From Ophiura sarsii (Eukaryota; Echinodermata; Ophiuroidea; Amphilepidida; Ophiuridae), in NCBI GenBank assembly GCA_035610835.1, contig CM069441.1, positions 82,755,848 to 82,819,847 on the forward strand: a stretch of DNA of 64,000 nt, written 5' to 3'. How positions within the stretch are numbered: the first letter of the stretch is position 1; each line of letters opens with the position of its first letter. The notes under the pieces were generated by a model that saw only the letters and a program-made list of their open reading frames with translations, was not told where the DNA came from and searched no databases. Positions 10,948 to 22,599 of this stretch are shown here, piece by piece. Both the position numbers and the translations under genes were made by a program.

Positions 10948-11820
10948 GATGTTATAAGATGGTGAATTGCTGAGCTAAATATGGGTAAGAAACTCCTGGT
11001 GAGGGAGATTTTGTGAGTACTGATCAGTTTTAAAGCACCACGATTTACTTTTGTGTCCAATAGTATTTTCTACTCGACACGTGACTATAGTACTAATAGG
11101 GCTGCAGCTGAAATGTCTAGACATGAATATAATCAAAGAACCCATGATACACTGAGTTCGATGACCGAATGTTAATAAAGCTCACCATATGGCACTGAGC
11201 GATTTCCGTTATTAAAAAAAAAGACAGAACTTTAGTTGTAACAAAGCTTTCTGCTTCGTGATGTTTACCCTGTCCCTAGCTGCTGTCACGATGTCTTTGC
11301 CATTTGTTGATACTATTGATCATGGCATTCTTTAATATAGCCTATTTACAAATTTGAAACTACATTTTTGGTATCAAAAGTACAGCACTTGACTGGTTCT
11401 GGTCACCAGGGTGAATGAAAAACTATAAGACTCAGTTTCATGACGATTTTATACTTTTCAAAGCCACTGGACCATGACCAAGACTGCTATCATAATTTAC
11501 GTAAACCATGTTATTCACTAGTCTATACAATGGAATATAAAACCCCAAAAATTACATACATTTGAATGGTTCCTCCTATAAAACCATTTCAAATGAGAAA
11601 ATATTTGATCGGTTCCGATGCTTTCCTATTAACCGAGTGCTTTTGGCACCAGTTTGATGGCTCGTAATCAGTCATCAATAAAAAAAAACACGTGTTTCAT
11701 CCGGTGTATTTAATAACCCGTGTGTGGATTGCGCTGGTGTTGGTGAGGGATTGTCTTCCTCACAAAGTTGGTTTTTGCCGTGTTTTCAGTAACAAAAACG
11801 GGGTGAGATAAAAGAAGGGG
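10948..11820. other. GST-B upstream region
   Basis: The first ~100 bases are conserved with the GST-A upstream region and probably carry the promoter. 11280-11340 shares tttgttgatact and neighbouring bases with 26945-26990, a dispersed repeat. No other gene. Confidence 0.45.
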
Positions 11821-11975
11821 GTAAGGGAGCAAATCAAAACTCGACCGCGCGTCAACCGGCGGTTCCGCCCGGTTGGACCGCACATCATTGTTTAGAACAA
11901 TAGAAACCGGCTGCAACCTCACGGAACTGCACGGAACCGGCGGTTGCCGGAAGGTCGAGTTTTGATGTGCTCCCT
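11821..11975. mobile_element. Short MITE, ~155 bp
   Basis: Inverted ends: gggagcaaatcaaaactcga and tcgagttttgatgtgctccc, with further pairing of accggcggttccg / cggaaccggcggtt inside. Confidence 0.7.
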
Positions 11976-12394
11976 AATACCTTCACATTTTACCTTCATC
12001 TTTCTGAAGGCTGTGATAATATGGCTGCTCAAAATTGCCCTTTGACCAGGGTTACAAAGCGAATTATAAATCTGCGAAGGAAATGAAGATCTTTAAGCTT
12101 TGAAGAAAAGCATCACTCCGAAATGTTTTAACTGAATCTAGGGGGAGAGAGGGGCGGATTTACATTACTACTTATGATACACACTACACACACCAATATT
12201 TCTCTAAGAAATACATCAACTTTGCTCGCTCCTCTTCCTATCTTCTCATCTATCCTTTATTTTCATTTCTTCCCCTCTCCTTCCTCTTGAAGTACACAAT
12301 TAATGACTTTAAACTCCTGTCATGTTAATGTGGTCTGACTTGTTCTCTATTTGTTTCTGTGTCTTTGTCATGTATTGTTTTTGTGCTGTTCTGT

Positions 12395-12700
12395 ATAATA
12401 ATAATAAACCAAGACCCCAGTGCGCTGAACAAAAAGTACAACATATGAACAAAGATACAAAACATTATAAAGTAATTTTCTGAAAGAGGTGAGTCTTGAG
12501 CGAGCTCTTGAATTGCTGCAGTGATGTGGCATTTCTGACATGAGATGGGAGCCGGTACCAGAGTTCAGGAGCTGCATGAGAGAATGATCTTTGGCCGTAG
12601 GTGACAGTGTTAGCTTTCCTCCGTTGTATATAAGATGACAGATGCATTTGATCTGTATGATCGTGTTTTTCTGTTCTCCTGTCCTTAAAGTTCTCTAATT
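12395..12700 (-). mobile_element. L2-type LINE 3' end
   Basis: Minus-strand frame 12647-12465 reads VTYGQRSFSHAAPELWYRLP then FKSSLKTHLF, the C-terminus of an L2/CR1 reverse transcriptase. It is followed by a short 3' UTR with cagcgcactgggg and a (TTA)n tail (12397-12410). Severely 5'-truncated. Confidence 0.82.
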
Positions 12701-12986
12701 GTAATCATTCTTTTTTTGTGTCAAGGGTCCCCATTTTATAAGCCTATCTATCAGGGTTTCCACTGGGGCTCCTAGTCTCTCTTTGATATTGTATTATTAT
12801 CTGTATTATATTAATGTTGCTGAATAAATCGAATCGAATTGATAACAGTGTTTCAATTGGCTGAGATGGTAGACGTTAATTCCCCGGACGTTACAGGAGA
12901 TGTTGCCTTCCACGTTTATATGTATAGTAAATGTGAAGTTCAAATCGATTAATTATTTAAGATCGGTCATGGCATGTCCGATCTCT

Positions 12987-13160
12987 CTAGAAATGGGTTT
13001 TTGGACGCGAATCCACCCACGCAGCAATGCTCTTGTTTTCTCCCACGCGGGCTCTCAAAGACTTCAATTTGGGAAAATCTGCCAGGACTGAATCGTCGCC
13101 TCCACTCAAAACTGTCGCGGTATCCATCGCTGAATAGGCGAATATGTCAGCCACGGTCAG
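12987..13160 (-). CDS. GST-A coding exon 5 (C-terminus)
   Basis: 174 nt, acceptor ctccccag|CTGACC, reading LTVADIFAYSAMDTATVLSG through RARVGENKSIAAWVDSRPK to THF and TAG. LTxAD is the conserved start of the GST alpha-6 helix. Its decayed homologue is on the plus strand at 29979-30136. Confidence 0.85.
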   Translation of the reverse strand: MTVADIFAYSAMDTATVLSGGDDSVLADFPKLKSLRARVGENKSIAAWVDSRPKTHF

Positions 13161-14239
13161 CTGGGGAGAGAGAGAGAGGTGACATCATTGCACGGCCGTT
13201 TGACTGTCCGATTTATAATTCAAATTTTAGAATAAAAAAAGATTACATAGTGGCCCAGTTATGGTTTGACCTGATTTAGGTATAGCGCTAATGAATACGA
13301 GTATACGGTGAAAATTTCACGAACATTGTTCGAGCCATTTTTAAATTATCGGCATTTTCTACTTTACACACATTTTACATGTAACTCTAAGGGAAATGTG
13401 GCCGATGAGGGCGCTATTATAGTAAATAATAATATTCAAAGCTCTATTTCTCAGAAATGGCACCAACAAATGTTCTGAAATTTCTACAAAAGATGGCCAG
13501 TATATTCAGGTACTTGAATAAGTTAAAACCAGAACCGGGCCAGCAAGTTACGGTGTTCTCAGAATAAATCGGACAAATTATGTGGGATCAAACAGCCGTG
13601 ATTGAAATAGTGATAATATTATAGTTAGTCCCTTGAGAAGGACTTATAGTATAGACACCCTGCCCCCAATTACCATTATCGTTCTAAAATATCGCTGAAA
13701 TGAGGTATAATTTCGAATGTCAGCGCGGACCTTGAAAATGAAAATAGCAATAGATGAATCAACTCTCCGCGAAATTCGGGAAAAAAGTTGTTTGGTCCTC
13801 CACACAGCTGGGAGATAAGGTGCGGGCGGGCGGATTTTTAATTTTAATTTTAAGGGAAAGTCATTAATGAATCATATGAAGTCAATGAAACACACGAGTT
13901 CCAGTTCTCAGTGTTGTGTAGGGCTGTGAATGCACCCTAAGTAGTTTTGCACCTGGGTCGGTACTGCACTGGTAGGTTTGTATCTGGGTACCCGACACCC
14001 CTACCATTTAAAATAAATAAATCGGAGTACACATTTGTCACCTAAATGACCTCGATTGACCCCATACGAGACCCTATATACACGTCCATGTAACCTATAT
14101 CTTGGTGTCTGAAATAATTAAGAAATATTTAAATTTCAAAACAACAGAGACATTACATTTTGGTATGCTTTTTAACATTTGAAGAAATACCTAAATTCAG
14201 TAAATTATCATTTAATATGGCAATATTATGTGTTGCCTA
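13161..14239. other. GST-A intron 4, no gene recognised
   Basis: Purine repeat gagagagagag next to the acceptor; otherwise unique-looking AT-rich intron sequence. Confidence 0.5.
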
Positions 14240-14455
14240 TTACATTATGGGGGCACAGCACTAAATATACCGCCCATTGGATTACGTGTAAAATAGAGCT
14301 AAAAGAGTCGCGATTTTGGGTCCTTAGTAACTCTTTTGGAATGTCTCGAATGATTTATTCTAACAAACAAATATTAAAATTTCATAAAATCGTCAAGAAC
14401 AGATACCCCTTCCAATTAGATTTTACGATATGATCATTTAAACAGCGCCACCCCT
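14240..14455 (+). repeat. Left arm of a 215-bp inverted repeat around GST-A exon 4
   Basis: Runs from ttatgggggcacagcacta to aaacagcgccacccct and is the diverged reverse complement of 15722-15935. A related end (gggcgcacagcactaaat) is at 15454-15471. Probably two inverted copies of one MITE family. Confidence 0.72.
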
Positions 14456-15231
14456 ACATCTACATCCATTATATACTCAATAATGTTGCCATAAGCAATA
14501 TCTAATTGAGAAACAATGTAATGGCACAAGTTAAGTTAACACATACATTTACATCGTGAGCAAGAGGGGGTGCCACGCTTAAATACAGTGTCTATGGGAG
14601 CCGCCGCTCGACTAATAGCAGGGTTTTCCAAATCAAGTCGACGTTCGTACTTCCTTGGTCCCGTCCTTGGTCCAATTTAAAGAAATAGCTGTTCTGTTCC
14701 GTGACCAATAATATATCAGTAACAAATATTTAAACACACCTTATTATCTTTTCAACAACACCTTATTACTATACACTAGGCGTTTTTAATACGTATATCT
14801 AACTAAAATCGTCAAATAAACTCAGCTATAGATCGGTTGGGACCGACTTTTTATTAACCACACCTTTTTTTAATTATTGGCGTCTAATGCGAACTAATGA
14901 CGCAGCTATGTGTTCAAGTTTCTACACATCCATCTAATCCCTCGATCCATCGGAGCATGACAGTTCCGGGTTGTAGATGAACAGTTTACAGGACACCACC
15001 TTACGCGCAGTAGAAAGTCAGTAGTTTTATCAATAAACATGATAAGCTCTGTAACAGTAGAAAATCCATTGCACTACTTCTTTTGTCTGTCTTACTTCGA
15101 GCGGAAATATGCCAATGCCTTGTTATGGGGTTTCAACACTCCGGGCGGATCAATCACTACTCCGTGGAAGAACACAGGTTGTGATATCGAAACGCCGATA
15201 TCTAGTCACATGAATATTTCCGATTTCCTAC

Positions 15232-15336
15232 CTTAGATCCTATGAAGAATTCCTTGCCGTCATTACATTGGCCGAGTTTCTTTTCTAGGTTAGAAAATGC
15301 TTCAATTGCGCCTTTCTTGTATTCAGCTACTGCAGT
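15232..15336 (-). CDS. GST-A coding exon 4
   Basis: 105 nt, exactly 35 codons in phase 0, TAVAEYKKGAIEAFSNLEKK to GKEFFIGSK; acceptor tttgcag|ACTGCA, donor TAAG|gtagga. The other two phases hit stops within four codons, which fixes the phase needed from exon 3. Confidence 0.85.
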
Positions 15337-15721
15337 CTGCAAAACAAAATGAATTGAGAGTACATTTATAAAAATTATAATCGATACTACTACTAATCAA
15401 ATACTCCTGTACCCCGTACTTCGGATTTTCGTCAAAGTGCAAGTAACACTTATGGGCGCACAGCACTAAATCACTCCTCGTTTTGTGTAATGGTAGTAAG
15501 TTCCGGCAAAAACAAAAATCGATTTTGTGATTAATGGGGTCCTTTGGGAATCAGTTTGGCGTGAGGGTAGCATTTTTTATACTTAAAATAAAAAAGATAA
15601 TCTCTTGTACTTTGATCAGGATATTGCAAACTATTGATTTTCGATTGTATTGAAAATTTATCACGTGGATGAACACACGTGATCGGAGGCGGTTAGAAGG
15701 CGAGCGTCCGGGCTGAAAATA

Positions 15722-15935
15722 GGGGTGGCGCTGTTTAAATGATCATATCGTAAAATCTAATTGGAAGGTGTAACACTTCTTGACGATTTTATGAAATTTG
15801 AATGTTTGTTTATTAGAATAAAGCATTCGAGACATTCCAAAAATGGTTACTAAGGGCCCAAAATAGCGACTATTTTATCCCTAATTTACATGTAATCCAA
15901 TAGGCGGTTTATTAAGTGCTGTGCCCCCTTATATT
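15722..15935 (-). repeat. Right arm of the inverted repeat around GST-A exon 4
   Basis: Diverged reverse complement of 14240-14455 (aggggtggcgctgtttaaat ... agtgctgtgcccccttata). The arms face each other across about 1.27 kb that contains exon 4. Confidence 0.72.
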
Positions 15936-16164
15936 GCATTTACACTTGAAGACGAGTATAGAGGAAGAAGAGCTCAAGAAATAAAACAATAACAGATTTG
16001 GGGATGAGGTTTACAGTCGTTGGTTCGGAGGTCCCGGGATCGTGTCGTTGTAGTGTTCGTAATTTCACTGATCTTGGTTGTCTTGTGAATGGACGCACGT
16101 CACACACCAAAAAACGGTGCAACGGACATCCGTGGTGCGCAATACGGCTCTGATTAGATAGCGG

Positions 16165-16305
16165 CATCATGAGATCCATGAAATAGTTTCATCAGGAATT
16201 CAGAAGAACATGATAATAATTTTCGTTAGAAAATTCCAATTAGGAAACTTACTTTTTCCATACGGGTTTCGACAACACATCGGTTGTCATGAGAGCATCA
16301 TGAGA
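16165..16305 (-). mobile_element. Penelope-like element 3' terminal fragment
   Basis: The minus strand carries gtcgaaacccgtatggaaaa and gtaagtttcc and ends in catgaaatagtttcatcagg (read on plus), matching the 3' end of the Penelope-like foldback at 25.7-25.85 kb. It lies inside the block (about 16087-16390) that GST-A has and GST-B lacks. Confidence 0.65.
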
Positions 16306-16510
16306 GTTTTCAAGCATGCGCAGTAAGCTGATCTAAGTGCACACGCGTAGGTCGGACTGCATGGCCATGAGAATATGTACCGTAGGTCCATTGTGTGATC
16401 GTCGACGTTATCAGCTTAGCATATATAGTTCTATTAGGTTAGCATACATTTATTTTCCCCATGATCCCCGGGGTTCTTTCCGACTATCTCTATAAATAAA
16501 ATGGACTTGC

Positions 16511-16628
16511 CATTATTCTTCATCTCCTTTGGCGATAACTATTGCCTGAACGCCTTCATTAACATCCTCAACCATATCCATAACGCAGTCAATATCTGCA
16601 CATTCCAAATTAGTGTCCCCATAATAAC
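16511..16628 (-). pseudogene. GST-A exon 3, one-base deletion
   Basis: Reads (G)YYGDTNLECADIDCVMDMVE to AKGDEE and then TAA. It has 118 nt against 119 in GST-B; the missing base lies in the last four codons. The GC-type 3' junction TG|gcaagt is kept. Confidence 0.8.
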
Positions 16629-16787
16629 CTATAAATACGTTAAGTAGTTCGTATTATTAAACGTTCGTCTATAGGCCTATACGCTAGTACTCTATGAAGA
16701 TCAATTTATTTAATTTTAATTATTGGCAAATTTTCAGAAAAACAACCCCAACATTTGCCCTTTTTTTAATTATCTGAAAAAATAAAA

Positions 16788-17820
16788 GTTAAAAGTTTAA
16801 CGTGTTCGCCGTCGGACAAGTTTTAATCTGTCAAGCTTTCGTCAGGATTAGCTCCGACTTCTTCAGGACCAAATTATTATATATAATATTAAACAAAACA
16901 TAGAGATTGCTTCTCTTGTTATCATCATTTGGGCTGCCCCATTGCCCGATGATTTGAGAGTAGGTGCCCTTTCCTACTTGTGAAAGAATTGGTGGCTCTG
17001 AAAAGAGCCGTTCAGATGGATTGCCGCTTCCACTGAACAGAGATGGTAGCTCTTTTCTGGTAGCTCTTTTCTGGTAGCTCTGAAAAGAGCTCTACACGTA
17101 GGTTTCCACTGGTCTACTGTATATAACTTTGGTTCTAATAGAACCTCCAAAGGACTGACCAATGGAAATAACGTAGAGACTGCCCCGTGTCTACTACAGA
17201 CTACAATAAGTCTAATGCACAGTAGTGCGGTCACTGATCTGTAAAGATCGTTTGACGCTGTATGGCAAACGAAATTCAAAGAAATATCAGAAATTACTAT
17301 GTAAAAATGCCAAGGTACATAACCAACTTCTGTTCCTTCGGCGATGTAGAGACAATGACATTGTCCCAAAAGGTCTCAGACCTTCTTCCGCTCTTAATGT
17401 CTAGCAAAGCCGACCGTATTCTAAAACAAGCTGGGTTATCAATTGTCAGAGCCACAATCAATGACTATCGTCAACAATTGCAATACTTGACTAAAGAAAT
17501 AGCAAAAATCAAGAACGGGCTTAAGGGAAATTTACAGTCTACGGACTTTGAAAGTGTGGAACGTGCATCCAAGATTGCGTGCATGGCTGAAAAGTCGTAC
17601 TACTATATGCCAAGATAGATCAGATTAAGAAATATGAAAGCCTCAAACATGAACGATCCAATACTACTTTAAGATCCAATAAGGTCAGTTATCCTCTTAG
17701 TACAGTCCTTAACAAAAGTAGCAGGGATTTGACAAACGCAGAACAGTCAATCTTAAGTAAAGGACTTACCTTCGCTCCCACGCAAGCCTATTAGGCCCTA
17801 TACCTATGAAGGAGCTTGAA
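16788..17820 (+). mobile_element. Penelope-like element insertion, ORF N-terminal fragment
   Basis: Present in GST-A intron 2 and absent from the same point of GST-B (about 496-499), so the limits come from the paralogous empty site. The plus strand from 17262 encodes a frame with a coiled-coil-like stretch. After a frame change near 17618 it continues to LTNAEQSILSKGLTFAPT (ending 17788), a motif typical of the N-terminal part of Penelope-like reverse transcriptases. The left end carries, on the minus strand, ctgaagaagtcggagc...cctgacgaaagc, a degenerate hammerhead-like Penelope terminal motif. The RT core is missing. Confidence 0.68.
16994..17009 (-). terminator. Perfect match to the histone mRNA 3' stem-loop
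   Basis: The minus strand reads GGCTCTTTTCAGAGCC, the canonical six-pair stem with UUUUCA-type loop that replaces polyadenylation on replication-dependent histone mRNAs. No histone coding sequence lies upstream. Variant repeats of the same stem (agctcttttc, gagctcttttcagagctac) follow at 17049-17095, so this may be a repeat that resembles the signal. Confidence 0.45.
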
Positions 17821-17978
17821 AGATTTCCCCCTTGGCCTAATGAAGCTTTTATACAGTTAGGTCAAAACATATACATTTGAAACGGATGCAGACAACAGTT
17901 TTAAAGGGGCACGGAGAGATTGGCGATACATATGAAATTTGTGGAAAATAAATAGTTTCACTAAATAAGGTAGTAATA

Positions 17979-18330
17979 CAGGGGTGGGCAACCTATTTGA
18001 ATGAATGGGTATAAGGAGTGAAAATTGGCTGGGCCGCACCTAACCAAATTTTCTAGCAATGACCTGCTGTTGATTACAAACCTTTGATTCCGAAGACTTT
18101 CAAGCAATAGGTGTGTGTGCTTAATAATCTATCTTCACAAAAACCGAAACCTTAATACAGTACAGATGACAATTAATGGGGAAAATAGACCTACCTTACA
18201 GCATTCAATGAGATGTCTGGCACTGACGGTTTGCAACTAATTATAGATTTTTTTTTTTTTTTTTTCTTGAAACATTTCGCGGGCCACAAAAAAACAACCT
18301 GTCAGACTGTGGCGGTAGAACCCTGAAAAT
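17979..18330. mobile_element. Possible hAT-like remnant
   Basis: Begins caggggtgggcaacc and contains gggccgc and gcgggccac, features frequent at hAT element ends. No matching inverted right end was found. Confidence 0.3.
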
Positions 18331-18445
18331 ATGCCTAAGTATTACTTGGGGGCGCACTCCTACTCTTAAGGCCCCTTTAATACAAACTAGCAAATCATGA
18401 TTCTCGGCATTCGCTGTTAATTTTCCGGTACAAATAAATACGTAC

Positions 18446-18538
18446 CAAATTCACGGGCTAAATATCTTCCAATGGCCTTTGCTTGAGTTAGCTCTTTACC
18501 GTCAACTGTTAGGATAGGTATGGTACCGAAGGGGGTTT
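18446..18538 (-). CDS. GST-A coding exon 2
   Basis: 93 nt, TPFGTIPILTVDGKELTQAK to GRYLAREF; acceptor atgctag|AAACCC, donor TTTG|gtacgt. Differs from GST-B mainly by T/I for S/M. Confidence 0.86.
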
Positions 18539-18598
18539 CTAGCATAAAAATAAAACACATTATTTATTTATTTGATTATTATCTTTTTTGTGCAAAAT

Positions 18599-19155
18599 GT
18601 TTTTACTTCATGTATTTTTTCATCATTTTATCTGCATATTAATCGTAACGACACTGAGTATAGGCAACTTCAAAATGCTAATCTATAGGTGGCTGGCCCA
18701 TCAAACGCGTCCTCAGTACGCTGGTGCGCTTTTAAAGAAAATTATATTTTTAATATCTTTTTCGAGAAAAAAAATGCCCGCCCGACCGACCTTAACTATA
18801 CTATTATTATTTGGCCATCACGAGACGTGACGTAACTGCGTATGAGCCTCACTGGTGTATACGCACGAGCGTTGAAAGACGGAACATACGCGTGCGTAAA
18901 AGCTGCGCATGTTAAATTACGTCACTGTCCAGAGGAAGCCAAATAGAGTAAAGAGAGGTCTGTTTACCTGAAGAACAGGGTGTTTGTTTAGTCGCCTAAA
19001 ACCAACTGTGCTATTGAAACATGTGAAGAATAGTACGCCTATCTTATCGAAGGAATGTGATCGGTCTAAATACGATTGTTCTTTCGTGTTTCAACCACTA
19101 CCTTATACCTGGCACTTTTATGTTGACATATCCCTAAAATCTTACAAGCGCTCTC
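18599..19155. other. 557-bp block present in GST-A, absent in GST-B
   Basis: GST-B reads gtgcaaaatattgtgagtta directly, while GST-A has this block between gtgcaaaatg and gtgaattagttg. The origin is not recognised; the short frames inside show no family motif. Confidence 0.55.
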
Positions 19156-20558
19156 TTGTGAATTAGTTGTTCTGGGTCCTTCGTTTACAGCAAGATATTT
19201 CAATACGATTTTTCAGCGCGCTTGCGCCATACCATTTGATCATATGAACCAAACCTGCACTAGTGCTCGTTCATTGGAGAGATGAACTTATAAATTGCTA
19301 GCAAGGTCACATAATGGATCAGCAGAGCAATTGGAACTCTGTAAAAAGCATAGTGTGAGATCATGAAGCAAAATGTCAAGCAAGCTTTGTTTTATTTGGT
19401 TCAGCGAGGATACCATACTAGTGACACATACACCCTGTCACCCAATCACGGCAGCAAACATATATAACTGGTATTGGTATAATAGCTCTAAATATCCATC
19501 GTCCCAATTTTCGCTGGGCTGTACATGTATATCATATTACTATTACTGTGGCAAAACCAATTGGTTGTGTTGACAAACGATCCTCAATTGTTGAAGCCAT
19601 AGATATACTGTGTTCAGTTAAACTTGAATAAAGCTACACTTTCTAGTGAATATAAGACTCGGGTTGATTGTTTGAGAAGAAAGGGGTGCACTTTATGTCC
19701 ACTCATTTGTCACCATGCTAAAGCCTGTACGGAAAGATTGTCCTCTTCAAGGACTGTTGGTGTTACTAATAAGTTCAGAGTATATTCTAAATAACAAATA
19801 CGGGTCAACAAAACAACAGTAATTCTCAGTGTATTCCATTTTATCCAACCTACATTCTATATTGTAAATAAGTGTCATACCAACAACTTTGTGTTCCTAC
19901 TACAATAACATTCTACTACATGTGTTACTACTGTTCAATACTATTTATATTACTGCTCCAAATAAGTACTCATGTGCAATTTTCAGCTATATCAATCAAG
20001 CAGGATATTTTAAAGCATGTCTTAATTTCAAAGCATGTCTTAATCTCGAAGCATGTCACCAACGGGTTATTCCACATTTCGAAAGTATGCATACCATCAT
20101 CTTTCCTATTCCCAAAGTGTGTCACTCCTTTTTAGCCATGTTTAACGCTAACATGTCTTGAGAACCTGTTAGACCATTTGTAAAATAATAATATTAATTA
20201 AACGATCATTATATCATATCATATTAAGACAATGTACATTTTAACATTTATTTTATTTTGGTATACAGTTTGTAGTAATTTTGTAGGCCTACTCAACACC
20301 AGTAACTAAGAAGCAATAAAATACACATAACAAAACGATGCCTATAGACTTATTCTTTAGATTTCAATTCATTTATTCTGTTCACATTTCCCGGGAATTG
20401 CAGACACAAAGCCTTCCACCATCTGTGCTTTAACGTGGATGATCCACTCAAATCACAGATGCTCAAATTCACGTGTGATCCCATAAATCAATACTTTGGG
20501 GGCCAGATACAATATTTTCCAAAATGTAGGATGAAAGTTAACAAGCTGCTAATCGTAG
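19156..20558. other. GST-A intron 1, no gene recognised
   Basis: AT-rich. A diverged triplet of aaagcatgtcttaat(c/t) units is at 20012-20055. No exon recognised. Confidence 0.45.
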
Positions 20559-20825
20559 AGCACGTGTGGTCCAGTGGAGTAGTTGCTGGTCTCATAATCA
20601 TAAGGTCGTGAGTTCTAGCCCCATTGGTGCCAATGTGTTTGTGTCCTTGGCAAGGCACTTAGTCTACATTGCCTATTGGGGGGTTACTATATAGGGGTTA
20701 TGTATGTTTGTTCATGTTGGTTTATGTCGCAACTTAGCGCTGATTTAGTTTATTAATGTATTTGATTTGTAATGTTGTTACAATTCAGCCAGTTGGCTGC
20801 GATGACAATAAAAAAAATTAAAAAA
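20559..20825 (+). mobile_element. tRNA-derived SINE
   Basis: The 5' part resembles tRNA-Met: box A-like tggtccagtggagtagttg, anticodon arm ctcataatcataagg (CAT), box B-like gtgagttctagcc. It continues with tgtgtccttggcaaggcact, a stretch often seen in animal SINE bodies, and ends in an A-rich tail (gacaataaaaaaaattaaaa). Confidence 0.72.
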
Positions 20826-21985
20826 ACATCCATTATTATATGTCAACTCTATCTAGAATTTGAATTGATTTTTGTTTCCATCACATAAGCCATTGAAGCA
20901 ATACACAAATAATTATACACAAATAATTATCGTATTGAGGAAGTACTGACATCTGATCTGACCTGTGACTGTGAATGCACTTTTGTCTCAAATATTGTGT
21001 ACCTACAGTCTACTGCAAATAAACCTCAACATGACAGTTGCAAAAATATCACACCTTATCAAAGGCAACGATCACCTTCAATCTCATGTTTCAGGGTGTG
21101 ACCCCGGGTGTGGCTGATAACACCTTTCACCACTCTTATACATCACATTTGCCTCGTCATTCAAATTTACCCCTTCTGAGCGATGTTTGTATTTTTTAAG
21201 ACTCTTCTTGTTCTAGAAATCGCGTGCAAATGAATACCGATTCAATTTTTTTTAATCAAAATATACGGCAACATTAATTTGTTAATTTTTTCGGTCCGTT
21301 TGCCCATATAGAACAGGGTTTTTTTTCGTCGCCTTATGACATAATTTTAAAAAGTGTTATATAAGGCGAGGAAAATAAAAAAAAACGGACGGGTTTTTTT
21401 AAACCTAAAATGTCACCAGAATCAGCAAAAATCAGGATTTCAAAAAAAATAGACAACATTTTTTCGATAGATTTTTTGGCCGAAAAACGGCTGATTTGCA
21501 TGATTTGAGAAAAAATTATTTAAAAAAGAAGAAAAAACCCCGCAAAAAGTGGGTCGGTCGGCCCCGTAAAACAGGTTGTTTTATATACGTCATAGTTCAA
21601 CAGTTACAGCACTCACGAAGTAAAAAAAGGCTTATAAGTACAAACATTCCTAGTATTGGGTCGGTAATCCTTAAGTATAGTCTGAAAAGTCTGTTCTGTA
21701 TGGTAAAACTAAGCCGCGTGGAAAGTGTTAATAGGCCTATTACTGCTATTCACACATTGGATAACGACGAAAATTGTATAAAACATGGGTTTCGCGAGAA
21801 ATCCTTCTTACAATGTGTAAATATGTTTGTAACGAGAAATTTACATAATTTCTTTGGTGTCTTTCATTGCTTTCTGTATATTTAACCGTACGGATCATAT
21901 AGACTAGACCACATGAACCAATGATGGGGTAAGTGGAGTTGAGTTTCAAGTAGTTAGGCCAAGAGCTTTAGACTAAAAAGCCAAA
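20826..21985. other. No gene recognised
   Basis: AT-rich; 21210-21590 resembles 28480-28640 (cgcgtgcaaatgaatacc / ggtcggtcggcc context), a dispersed unnamed repeat. The frame at 21496-21885 lacks family motifs. Confidence 0.4.
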
Positions 21986-21989
21986 AAGC

Positions 21990-22440
21990 CAAAATGGCCG
22001 TCAAAATGGGGTCAAAAATTCAAATTATTTCAATTAAGCTGACAAGCATATTAAATGGTTCGTCTGAGCACAAGGATTCTAAAACATGTTTGGTTACCAT
22101 GGTTACCGAGATATTGAGCAAAATGTGAAAATGTCGTTGACCTTTGCATTTGGGGTCAAAATTTGAGCTTGTTCCGATTTTGACAAACGATATCTCAAAT
22201 TGTTCGTCTGATCACAAGGGTACCAGAAATAGTTGCCTTTATCGTCTAAAATATTTGTTGTGCCTTATGCACGGGTCAAAAGGTCAGGTTCCATAATATA
22301 TGCCTATGGAATTTGACCCCCTGCATAAGGCACAAAACTACCCCAAGCGGTAAAACTACCATTTCTGGAATCCATGTGATCAGATGAATCGGAGCAAGTT
22401 CAAATATTGACCCCAAATGCACACAGTCAGGGCCGGATTT
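21990..22440. mobile_element. Foldback MITE, copy 2
   Basis: Closely follows copy 1 (2960-3440): aagctgacaagcatat, ttcgtctgatcacaa, gtgccttatgca and the inverted half tgcataaggcac, gtgatcagatga. Confidence 0.65.
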
Positions 22441-22599
22441 ACCTGTTTTGGGGGCTCTGGGCCTATGGGCGGCTATATAGGTCAAAAAGGTCTCAAAGTC
22501 TAAAAAAGGTGTCGAATAATAGAAAGAGGTCAAATAATTATTAAAAAGGTCTCAAATGCGGAGAAAGATGTCAAATAATAATAGAAAATATGTCATTAA

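Noticed and set aside
16801..16875. Hammerhead ribozyme on the minus strand
   Set aside because: CTGAAGA and GAAA are present, but stem II has a non-canonical first position and mismatches and stem III is unclear.
17157..17260. Histone gene upstream of the stem-loop match
   Set aside because: No histone-fold coding sequence on the minus strand in the preceding 600 bp.
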